Shown here: positions 21,801 through 24,369 of the stretch, in pieces
Numbering within the stretch: position 1 is the first letter of the stretch
Layout: each line of letters begins with the position of its first letter
Assembly: GCF_000003605.2 (NCBI RefSeq)
Contig: NW_003124906.1
Span: forward strand, 160,225-184,593
Direction: 5' to 3'
Length of the DNA stretch: 24,369 nucleotides
DNA from: Saccoglossus kowalevskii
Lineage: Eukaryota > Hemichordata > Enteropneusta > Harrimaniidae
Program-made: the position numbers and the translations under genes
Notes under the pieces: model-generated
The model's database searches: none
Told to the model about the DNA's origin: nothing
What the model saw: the letters and a program-made list of their open reading frames with translations, nothing else

Positions 21801-22813
21801 ATGTAAGTTTGGTGAAACCAGCAACGTTAGTGCAGGATGGTGCATTTTACCTCAAGGCTGATTGGAACTCGTACATCGAAATACCAATTAATGGTGTCAT
21901 GAACAATCAACGTTCGATGACTCTCTTGGTGACAGTGTATCTATTATCTATTGAGAATCATGGAATGATCGCAGTCCTTCACACTAACGATGACGTGGTC
22001 ATGCAGCTTTGGTACTCTGGGGGCGACCTTTTATTGAAAATCAAACTAGACGGTGTTATGTTTGAAGTAATTGCTGAAGATATCATCATAGCAAATGAAT
22101 GGCAATATCTGGGTGCATGCTATGATCACCGGAGAGGGGAAATACGTATTTATCGAAATGGGAAACTGGTGATCAAATACATAACACCGCCATTTCGTCA
22201 ACTGTCGAATGTAGAATTTCTCAGAGTCGGTTCTTTTGGACACATCATTGATCCTTTGGAGGGAATGGTTCACTGTTTGCAAGTATTTAAGGCAGCGTTC
22301 GTCCAATATGAAGTTGTTGAAGCATTTCACACATGTGAAGAAGGTAAGGTTCCGCTATAAAAAAAATAAACCAGAAATAATATAATATAATATAATATAA
22401 TATAATATAATATAATATAATATAATATAATATAATATAATATAATATAATATAATATAATATAATATAATATAATATAATATAATATAATATAATATAA
22501 TATAATATATACGGGAGGGCGGTATATCACGCGATATATGGCTGATGTAGGGATCGATGAATTGAACGCGGCTAGCGGCTTGAAACATGACAATCATCAG
22601 ACGACATATTGTTTGTCTTACGGTGGATAGGAAAATTGAAATGAAAGAAGAAAAGTATCCTGTAGCTAAATTTGATTTTTATTGTAATACTAATAATTTG
22701 CAGCGCCACCGATTCCGGCAACTCCCAAAGGACGAGCTTGCGGTGTACAGAGAAACAGCCTGTTTTTTGCTGTAAACGGTCCAAACTTATCTAATTCTAA
22801 CTGCCCCCATTAA
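1327..22813 (+). CDS. Spliced multidomain gene: FTP x3 - Methyltransf_FA - C-type lectin - kringle - LamG (15 exons seen, 5' incomplete)
   Basis: This is the overall gene model. Joined exons are 1327-1560, 3323-3532, 5309-5497, 8280-8412, 9611-9696, 12282-12503, 13058-13264, 13500-13934, 17173-17352, 19538-19687, 19958-20060, 20970-21037, 21295-21528, 21708-22343 and 22704-22813. The reading frame is continuous through all junctions with no internal stop, giving roughly 1065 codons. Every module starts and ends in phase 1, so each could be inserted or duplicated without breaking the frame. The domains are typical of secreted or cell-surface proteins, so an extracellular recognition or adhesion role is inferred. 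No start codon or signal peptide could be assigned, and the first visible exon begins mid-codon, so the 5' end is missing. I recognise the domains but not a named orthologue. The weakest points are the acceptor of exon 10, the donor of exon 11 and whether exon 15 is terminal. Confidence 0.8.
1561..3322 (+). other. Intron (phase 1), AT-rich
   Basis: GT at 1561 and AG at 3321-3322. The sequence is strongly AT-rich. Short open stretches in it, such as 1800-1994 on + and 2211-2420 on -, show no recognisable domain and are treated as chance. I see no clear transposon, RNA gene or repeat array here. Confidence 0.75.
3323..3532 (+). CDS. Exon 2 seen: second half of FTP module 1
   Basis: The acceptor is tgtttcttctag and the donor C|gtgagtat; both ends are phase 1. 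Joined to the previous exon it reads DCC-S-DELSGAMAF, then a Cys (ICDV), then FDCFPG, then the GRYVFIIL strand and the closing TLCEVEIF motif, which is the diagnostic end of FTP domains (family form: LTLCEVEVYG). In the eel-lectin fucose motif HX24RXDX4(R/K), the last basic residue sits five positions after the Asp. Here that position is Glu (DCCSDE), so the canonical fucose pocket looks incomplete. The second half of module 3 (13058-13264) has the same boundaries and a very similar sequence, pointing to an internal duplication. Confidence 0.88.
3533..5308 (+). other. Intron (phase 1) with hairpin and homopolymer runs
   Basis: GT at 3533 and AG at 5307-5308. It contains short ATT runs near 3993-4018, a run of ten G at 4895-4904, a run of eleven C at 5235-5245 and a near-palindrome at 5165-5214 (listed separately). 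The segment around 4600-4890 has an AATAAAG string and a mixed composition that could be LTR-like, but I could not support this. The open stretches 3548-3811 (-), 4351-4602 (+) and 4913-5173 (-) have no recognisable domain. Confidence 0.7.
5165..5214. repeat. Near-perfect inverted repeat (hairpin)
   Basis: The left arm gctagccatggaggtaaaaa (5165-5184) and the right arm (5194-5214) are reverse complements apart from a small mismatch/indel in the middle, with a loop of about 9 nt. It may be two abutting transposon ends or a foldback. No target duplication could be fixed. Confidence 0.6.
5309..5497 (+). CDS. Exon 3 seen: first half of diverged FTP module 2
   Basis: The acceptor is gttaatttcag and the donor C|gtaagaat, both phase 1; 63 codons. 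The layout follows the first half of an FTP module: N-terminal GCEATSYTN, then VARTSNELDGSIAVTG where modules 1 and 3 have QSS...AVDG, then MWLAIYLNEMYVINEV aligning with PWWKVDLEDTYLISRI. It is strongly diverged. It lacks the PWW tryptophan pair, the middle Cys and the RxDCC vicinal cysteines, and is about 12 to 15 residues shorter than its sisters. It keeps the same phase and position relative to its downstream half, which is the main reason to call it FTP. It may be a structural spacer that has lost ligand binding. A search against profile models would be needed to confirm it. Confidence 0.72.
5743..5900 (-). mobile_element. Possible 3' tail of a LINE/SINE-like retroelement
   Basis: Read on the minus strand, the sequence ends ...gaagtgctaataaaatt followed by an (ATT)n run (5743-5770 on +). 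An AATAAA-type signal running straight into a short simple-repeat tail is the usual appearance of a 5'-truncated non-LTR element. There is no coding part, and the 5' limit (about 5900) is arbitrary. Confidence 0.3.
6081..6419. mobile_element. MITE with perfect 18-bp terminal inverted repeats
   Basis: The left end tgtatcctcgggggcgga (6081-6098) is the exact reverse complement of the right end (6402-6419). If the TA inside each end (6083-6084 and 6416-6417) is the target duplication, the element is 6085-6415 (331 bp) and would fit a Tc1/mariner-type TA insertion; this reading is inference. There is no transposase reading frame. A subterminal hairpin with 10-bp perfect arms (6360-6369 and 6382-6391) lies just inside the right end. 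Its middle shares long matches with 18570-18757 in the opposite orientation, confirming a dispersed family. The intact ends suggest it is the younger of the two copies. Confidence 0.85.
6789..6826. repeat. (AAT)n microsatellite, about 13 units
   Basis: Pure AAT/ATA array, flanked by aatgat on the left and atcatt on the right, so its edges also form a small inverted pair. Confidence 0.9.
8280..8412 (+). CDS. Exon 4 seen: middle part of diverged FTP module 2
   Basis: The acceptor is tttctttgacag (phase 1 entry) and the donor AG|gtgact (phase 2 exit). The translation (ESMSMYGASVDAG, then MTMCNLIVSKRF, then SFKCFEEI) aligns with the second half of module 1: the Cys of MCNL matches ICDV and KCFEE matches DCFPG. 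Modules 1 and 3 encode this half in one exon. Here an extra phase-2 intron interrupts it just before the strand equivalent to GRYVFIIL, so this intron was gained in module 2, or lost from the other two. Neither splice site is damaged and the frame stays open into 9611. Confidence 0.75.
8413..9610 (+). other. Intron (phase 2), AT-rich
   Basis: GT at 8413 and AG at 9609-9610. AT-rich throughout; I see no mobile element, RNA gene or repeat array I can support. Confidence 0.7.
9611..9696 (+). CDS. Exon 5 seen: C-terminal strands of diverged FTP module 2
   Basis: The acceptor is ctattcttttag (phase 2 entry) and the donor G|gtaataat (phase 1 exit). It reads RGDVVRLNQKSW and then LWISEIEIYGSIT. This is the closing strand motif of an FTP domain (family form LTLCEVEVYG), with the Cys replaced by Ser-type sequence (WISE). 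It also restores phase 1, so module 2 as a whole (exons 3 to 5) is symmetric like its sisters. Loss of this Cys matches loss of its partner cysteines in exon 3, which suggests coordinated decay of disulfides and not random sequence. Confidence 0.8.
10802..10874. repeat. Perfect 11-bp inverted repeat, 51-nt loop
   Basis: tcaggtagcgg (10802-10812) and ccgctacctga (10864-10874) are exact reverse complements. It may be a foldback remnant inside the GC-richer block; no function is assigned. Confidence 0.55.
11296..11470. repeat. Degenerate minisatellite, about four units of roughly 45 bp
   Basis: Units begin near 11296, 11341, 11382 and 11430, with a shared core of the form cattcat(c)..ataa.gattgta followed by gtctggtt. 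The second and fourth units are most alike (cattcatcgataatgattg vs cattcatccataacgattg). The third unit is longer and has diverged. Confidence 0.6.
12282..12503 (+). CDS. Exon 6 seen: first half of FTP module 3
   Basis: The acceptor is tatattatatag and the donor G|gtaagtta; both ends are phase 1. It reads GCTTERNVAFGKPTSTSS, then VVDGWKS, a Cys (SCYQTD), PWWKVDLRELY and ILVYNRQDCC. It is a textbook FTP first half and very close in layout to exon 1327-1560. The vicinal cysteines and RxD are present. The position that is normally a His (CxHT) is Gln (CYQT), so the fucose site is probably not canonical. With exon 13058-13264 it forms the third FTP module, directly upstream of the Methyltransf_FA domain. 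Confidence 0.92.
12504..13057 (+). other. Intron (phase 1)
   Basis: GT at 12504 (gtaagt) and AG at 13056-13057. No feature recognised inside. Confidence 0.8.
13058..13264 (+). CDS. Exon 7 seen: second half of FTP module 3
   Basis: The acceptor is cctacaatttag and the donor C|gtaagaca; both ends are phase 1. It reads ADELSGAIATVG, then NVQCGEAL, FTCDNIG, IVSIYLES and ILTLCEVEVYATF, the family's closing motif. All three half-domain cysteines are kept. Residue ADE after the Cys-Cys pair again places Glu where the fucose motif has Arg or Lys. The start DELSGA is nearly identical to exon 3323-3532, supporting duplication of an entire two-exon module. Confidence 0.92.
13265..13499 (+). other. Short intron (phase 1)
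   Basis: GT at 13265, AG at 13498-13499, with a T-rich tract (gttttttttt) before the acceptor. Confidence 0.85.
13500..13934 (+). CDS. Exon 8 seen: Methyltransf_FA (farnesoic acid O-methyltransferase-like) domain
   Basis: The whole domain lies in one 435-nt, phase 1-1 exon (acceptor ttatgtattag, donor G|gtatgtgt). Key features in order: TYYYRFDAARPLVFM, then FLVKAQGNVFIALSEV, YRYEIEIGIENNTLTRIRR, VWNTVLITLEDGHFKI, and the strongly conserved end FEWFDPYPLPVNYVGYSTG followed by GSTGLFKFC. This is the pattern of Pfam Methyltransf_FA. The name comes from a crustacean protein; I see no S-adenosylmethionine-binding motif, and a catalytic role should not be assumed. In invertebrates the domain is often found in extracellular or recognition proteins, which fits its neighbours here. 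An unusual CAQC pair and an extra Cys near the end could form an extracellular disulfide (inference). Confidence 0.92.
14510..15821 (+). mobile_element. Decayed CR1/L2-like non-LTR retrotransposon (reverse transcriptase part and 3' tail)
   Basis: Translated pieces in order: KVTPIFKKGTPFDPGNYRPVS near 14541 (fingers region), DLRKAFDTVNHSILLRKL near 14778 (motif A), GVLKGSVLSPTLFLLYVDDI near 14946 (motif B region), QFADDTSLF at about 15036 (catalytic FADD at 15039-15050), then a KYVDVLLDHNLN thumb segment near 15268. Stop codons (for example at 14848 and 15132) and frame changes break the reading frame, and part of the palm region is missing, so it cannot be active. The 3' end caaaataaatatttgattgattga is the AATAAA plus short tandem-repeat tail usual for this class. 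It was inserted in sense orientation within the intron between the Methyltransf_FA and lectin exons. Confidence 0.8.
16553..16581. repeat. Short (AATAG)n microsatellite
   Basis: About five imperfect AATAG units, with one interruption (ataaatag). Confidence 0.6.
17173..17352 (+). CDS. Exon 9 seen: N-terminal part of C-type lectin-like domain
   Basis: The acceptor is tttttttgtgtag and the donor G|gtaaggcg; both ends are phase 1. It reads an N-terminal Cys (HTCYDV, as in long-form domains), then ATWNEAVDFCASVGADLATI, the strongest signature of the C-type lectin fold (helix 1, first core Cys, LATI strand), then EVQTFLETY, equivalent to helix 2. The core Cys of DFCASV should pair with that of FACRH in exon 12. 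The domain continues in three more exons. The QPD in RQPDHMEH lies before the domain core and is not the calcium/sugar motif. Confidence 0.92.
18294..18410. repeat. Inverted-repeat unit, about 117 bp
   Basis: gggggtcaccac (18294-18305) faces gtggtgacccct (18399-18410), an 11-bp perfect inverted pair. The unit has the size and shape of a tiny MITE or foldback. No target duplication was confirmed. Confidence 0.5.
18570..18757 (-). mobile_element. Eroded relative of the 6081 MITE, opposite orientation
   Basis: The reverse complement of this stretch aligns with the interior of the 6081-6419 element. Anchors: 13 bp identical (18685-18697 with 6219-6231), 11 bp identical (18667-18677 with 6239-6249) with the same 7-bp spacing between them, 14-15 bp with one indel (18632-18645 with 6276-6290), and 15 of 16 bp (18724-18739 with 6163-6178). 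The terminal inverted repeats are not recognisable here, so the copy is older or truncated. Confidence 0.75.
19143..19163. repeat. (ATGA)5 microsatellite
   Basis: Five tandem ATGA/TGAA units followed directly by attaatttcacc. Confidence 0.85.
19538..19687 (+). CDS. Exon 10 seen: central part of C-type lectin-like domain (acceptor uncertain)
   Basis: The donor TTTC|gtaagtgg is strong. The segment YNIYIQLTVNRTSNYGQYTF fits the WIGLT...G.F.W part of a C-type lectin domain (IYIQLT in place of WIGLT). The start is uncertain. An acceptor at acatttcccag (exon from 19538) and one at aaaatccccag (exon from 19583) both give the required phase 1 and an open frame. The longer form adds SRLNEFEAAVLKSP, an extra helix-like stretch not usual for the fold, so the shorter start brings the domain nearer to normal length. 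The best-looking acceptor nearby, gcattattcag at 19506, leads into a stop in the matching frame and cannot be used. Confidence 0.65.
19688..19957 (+). other. Short intron (phase 1)
   Basis: GT at 19688 (gtaagt) and AG at 19956-19957 (cctttcttgtcag). Nothing else seen. Confidence 0.8.
19958..20060 (+). CDS. Exon 11 seen: long-loop region of C-type lectin-like domain
   Basis: The acceptor is cctttcttgtcag (phase 1 entry). It reads SVWVYDTANESTYWAPGHQK and then EEFCPMLQ. YWAPG and the Cys of EEFCPML match the family pattern W.DG..YTNWAPGEPN...EDCV. The Ca2+/sugar motif EPN (or QPD) reads HQK, so classical sugar binding is unlikely. The open frame runs on to 20259, but the domain needs to close with the next exon. 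The donor CA|gtcagt at 20061 gives the required phase 2 and a Cys-to-Trp spacing close to normal. Donors at 20055 (gttaca, also phase 2) and 20065 (gtacca, wrong phase) were considered weaker. Confidence 0.75.
20302..20398. repeat. Foldback / mini inverted-repeat element, 97 bp
   Basis: acgcgtgtaatatatg (20302-20317) and its near reverse complement (20383-20398, one mismatch) flank a GC-rich centre (cgcgctgcgcg). The ends are acgcgt on both sides. It may be a very small MITE or a structured element. Confidence 0.55.
20854..20872. repeat. (TTAA)n short tandem repeat
   Basis: About five AATT/TTAA units in the intron, roughly 100 bp before the next exon. Confidence 0.7.
20970..21037 (+). CDS. 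Exon 12 seen: C-terminal end of C-type lectin-like domain
   Basis: The acceptor is ttttctctaag (phase 2 entry) and the donor G|gtaagtgc (phase 1 exit). It reads LESGYKWKEVNCSQRASFACRH, here given in two parts: GYKWKEVNC, equivalent to the WND...C strand, and RASFACRH, the closing strand with the last core Cys. WKE replaces the WND calcium-site motif, in line with loss of EPN in exon 11. The phase-2 intron lies inside the domain, and phase 1 is restored at the end, so the lectin domain as a whole is a symmetric unit. Confidence 0.88.
21038..21294 (+). other. Short intron (phase 1)
   Basis: GT at 21038 (gtaagt), AG at 21293-21294 (attcacaaaag, a rather weak tract). No other feature. Confidence 0.75.
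21295..21528 (+). CDS. Exon 13 seen: kringle domain
   Basis: One phase 1-1 exon of 234 nt (donor G|gttaga). All six kringle cysteines are present in the expected order: DECYHD, GESCRLQ, AYCRGEN, QPYCKT, KYCDTG and EEFCPK, spanning 71 residues from first to last against about 78-80 in vertebrate kringles. GLDYRGHVKTTLSG is the typical first loop (family: G..YRG....T.SG). The Trp usually found just after the second Cys, and the Trp before the fourth, are replaced (CRLQ, PYC), and no clear Asp-x-Asp lysine-binding motif is visible, so lysine binding is doubtful. Kringles mediate protein contacts in extracellular proteins. The acceptor is weak but is the only one giving the correct phase and first Cys. 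Confidence 0.9.
21529..21707 (+). other. Short intron (phase 1)
   Basis: GT at 21529 and AG at 21706-21707 (tttgttcaacag). No other feature; at about 180 bp it is the shortest intron of the gene. Confidence 0.8.
21708..22343 (+). CDS. Exon 14 seen: LamG / concanavalin-A-like lectin domain (Laminin_G_3 type)
   Basis: One 636-nt phase 1-1 exon holding a full domain of about 205 residues (donor G|gtaaggtt). Pattern in order: PIGIWLFNEKSKGLDLSGNG and NNAIFGDV (family W.F.E.s...D.SGNGN.a...), then GAFYLKADWNSYIEIPI, SMTLLVTVYLL, WQYLGACYDHRRGEIRIYRN, then LRVGSFG and EGMVHCLQVFKAAF, where family members have G.iD...vyn.aLs..e. The EGMVHCLQVF strand replaces the usual Asp with His-Cys. Domains of this kind bind glycans or proteins, often with calcium. 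It follows the kringle after a very short intron. Confident as to fold, not ligand. Confidence 0.93.
22344..22703 (+). other. Intron (phase 1) with TATAA microsatellite
   Basis: GT at 22344 (gtaagg), AG at 22702-22703. The donor is followed after about 35 bp by the TATAA array. A branch-point-like TACTAAT (22688-22694) lies just before the acceptor. The minus-strand open stretches here come from the simple repeat and are not genes. Confidence 0.75.
22381..22505. repeat. (TATAA)25 microsatellite
   Basis: Twenty-five uninterrupted TATAA units, with a partial unit before (22378) and partial tatat after. The purity suggests recent expansion and probable length polymorphism. It lies near the donor site of the intron after the LamG exon. 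Confidence 0.97.
22704..22813 (+). CDS. Exon 15: probable terminal exon, proline-rich tail with stop codon
   Basis: The acceptor taataatttgcag is strong, with TACTAAT 9-15 nt upstream, and phase 1 fits the preceding donor. It reads APPIPATPKGRACG, then VQRNSLFFAVNGPN, then a short SNSNCPH tail and TAA (22811-22813). The Pro/Thr-rich start looks like an interdomain linker, and two cysteines follow. AATAAA lies 203 bp after the stop. Alternatively the exon may stop at CG|gtgtac (phase 1) or at GCT|gtaaac and the gene may continue beyond the window, in which case the linker would lead into another module. A membrane anchor is not seen. Confidence 0.55.
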
Positions 22814-23015
22814 TGCTAGTAACTTCAGTAGCTTGCCATTACAGTCTCTCATCGCTATCCAGAATAGACGAACTAAGAGATGCCAACCAATATGCCAGCA
22901 CTGTTTAATAATTGTAATGTCTTCATTCATGCAATTAACATAGAAACCACAAACGTTAATTAAACGTTGAAAGTTCTGACGAAATTTAATATTAATTAGT
23001 CTTGCTTTTCTGTCA

Positions 23016-23021
23016 AATAAA
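23016..23021 (+). promoter_or_regulatory. Candidate polyadenylation signal AATAAA
   Basis: AATAAA lies about 200 bp downstream of the TAA at 22811, a normal 3' UTR length. AATAAA is common in such AT-rich DNA, so this depends on exon 15 being terminal. Confidence 0.35.
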
Positions 23022-23622
23022 ATAATAATAAGTAATAATACCTAATTGTTTACAATCATTTTCACGGTGTTAATTAAATCGACATTGGTAATATGATTTG
23101 TGATTACTGTAGATTGTTGTGTTTTCCCCGAATATTGAAACTCATATCGCCAGGTTACCCAGTTACCATGCATTAATATCACCCAATTAGAAGACCGAGC
23201 GCCGCCTATTATTGAAACGCAGCTTTACCATTGGTTGATTAGTAAGTGCAGTTATTGAACGAGTAGTGCTTGAGGTCAAGGCACATACATAACAAACAGA
23301 ATTGTGTGACTTAGCAATAAACAAATTGTTCGACATTTCTTGGTATTAGGACTCTGCACTTCCAATTAAAGTGTGATAACAGATCCGGGATGCTCACTTA
23401 AATTACAGCCCAAAAATCTGACACTATAGGCCATGGGTGGACAGAGCTATGCTAAGAGCCGAGGCTAAGACCATGGTTCCGTCTTATCCAAGTAAAGAAA
23501 AAAAATACATACAATAAATTAACAGAGAGTTTTTGCTGCAATAAGGAATTAAATGACGAAATAACGCCCCATTAAACTTATAGAATTATACTAAGGATTT
23601 AGTAAAGTATCATCGTCCGCCT

Positions 23623-23669
23623 GCACGGTGTTGCTCCGTTCGGACATTCCTCCCTCTACAACACCGTGC
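23623..23669. repeat. Perfect 11-bp inverted repeat, 25-nt loop
   Basis: gcacggtgttg (23623-23633) pairs exactly with caacaccgtgc (23659-23669). Being GC-rich in AT-rich flanks it stands out. It could be a structured remnant of a mobile element. Confidence 0.6.
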
Positions 23670-23771
23670 GGTAATTCTATTCATAACCGTGTATGTCAAG
23701 TGGTTGCGCGATAGAAAGTTTACCGACCAATAGAAAGCTTTGTTACAATGACTGCCAGTAAGCGCTTGGAG

Positions 23772-23891
23772 CAATCTCCCGAGCAGAGTTCTATTTCTAC
23801 GAATATATCTCTGCCACCACGAGATCTTATGCTCGTCGTTGATTGGTCGATGCCAATCTCCCGAGCAGAGTTCTATTTCTACGAATATATC
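23772..23891. repeat. Exact 38-bp direct repeat, 82 bp apart
   Basis: Copies at 23772-23809 and 23854-23891 are identical (caatctcccgagcagagttc and onward through gaatatatc). The offset is not a multiple of three. A shorter match, gcgcttggagc, occurs near 23763 and again near 23928, flanking the duplicated block. Confidence 0.9.
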
Positions 23892-24369
23892 AGTGTTCTA
23901 GCCGCAAGGAACTCTGGGAGGGAGAATGCGCTTGGAGCTTTGCGTTTCCGATGTCTTTGGCTTAATTTCTGCCAATATATGTTGCAGTGACATCATGAGC
24001 TTTGAAATATAACACCTAGTCTTCTATAATACTCAGCAGTGACGACAACACTATTACCACAGGGAGCCCAGGAACTATAATCAACTGTAATAGGCAGTCT
24101 CTATGAGCGGGGGGGGGGGTATCGGCTGGTATCTAGTGTAAGAAATAGACAAGGGATGAAGGCTCCAGCCAGCTCACATTTTTTAAACTCGAAAAAAACA
24201 GACGAAAAAAATTAAAAATAAAATCTAAAAAAATACCAGGTTGAAGAATATTAGTTGCCCCTTCGAATTTCGCCAAAGCCTTACCTACATTTTACCGATA
24301 TCTGCAGAAAAATCAAGAAAACTACACAAATTGACTCTATTTAGGAATTCCTAACGGTTAGTCCGAACG

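Larger units (their letters stand above)
22814..24369 (+). other. 3' flank: possible 3' UTR then non-coding sequence
   Basis: It contains the AATAAA at 23016, a hairpin (23623-23669) and a direct repeat (23772-23891), listed separately, and a G run at 24111-24118. The open stretch 23748-23990 includes both repeat copies in different frames and shows no domain. No further exon was found. Confidence 0.55.

Noticed and set aside
22327-22597. Two minus-strand open stretches with repeated Tyr-Ile-Leu
   Set aside because: They are translations of the TATAA microsatellite and not proteins.
1-24369. CRISPR arrays, bacterial operons, rRNA genes or phage genes
   Set aside because: No regular spaced repeats and no prokaryotic gene organisation; the splice-site structure is eukaryotic.

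Overview
This window looks like one animal gene spread over AT-rich DNA. Short open segments are bounded by GT...AG splice sites and separated by introns of about 0.18 to 3.3 kb; there are no bacterial-style gene blocks, ribosome binding sites or RNA genes. The domain repertoire (fucolectin-type FTP modules, the 'farnesoic acid O-methyltransferase' domain of invertebrates, C-type lectin, kringle, LamG), together with LINE and MITE debris, suggests an invertebrate. A lophotrochozoan such as a mollusc is my best guess, but this is inference and not proven by the window.

All the coding sequence I can defend lies on the + strand and forms one gene with 15 visible exons (1327..22813, about 3.2 kb of coding sequence). 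In order: FTP module 1 (1327-1560, 3323-3532); a very diverged FTP module 2 (5309-5497, 8280-8412, 9611-9696); FTP module 3 (12282-12503, 13058-13264); a Methyltransf_FA domain in one exon (13500-13934); a C-type lectin-like domain in four exons (17173-17352, 19538-19687, 19958-20060, 20970-21037); a kringle (21295-21528); a LamG/concanavalin-A-like domain (21708-22343); and a probable last exon with a stop codon (22704-22813), followed by AATAAA at 23016. Every boundary between modules is a phase-1 intron. The only two phase-2 introns lie inside modules. This is the classic signature of extracellular proteins built by exon shuffling. No signal peptide or start codon could be assigned, so the 5' end probably lies before the window.

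The protein is probably an extracellular recognition or adhesion mosaic. However, its FTP modules lack the usual fucose-contact residues, and its lectin domain lacks the EPN/QPD and WND sugar/calcium motifs, so carbohydrate binding in the standard way is doubtful.

The introns hold mobile DNA and repeats: a decayed reverse transcriptase piece at the left edge (about 1-330); a LINE-like tail near 5743; a MITE with perfect 18-bp terminal inverted repeats at 6081-6419 and a second, inverted, terminally eroded relative at about 18570-18757; a CR1/L2-like LINE remnant at about 14510-15821; a degenerate minisatellite at 11296-11470; several foldbacks; a pure 25-unit TATAA array at 22381-22505; and an 82-bp-offset direct repeat at 23772-23891.
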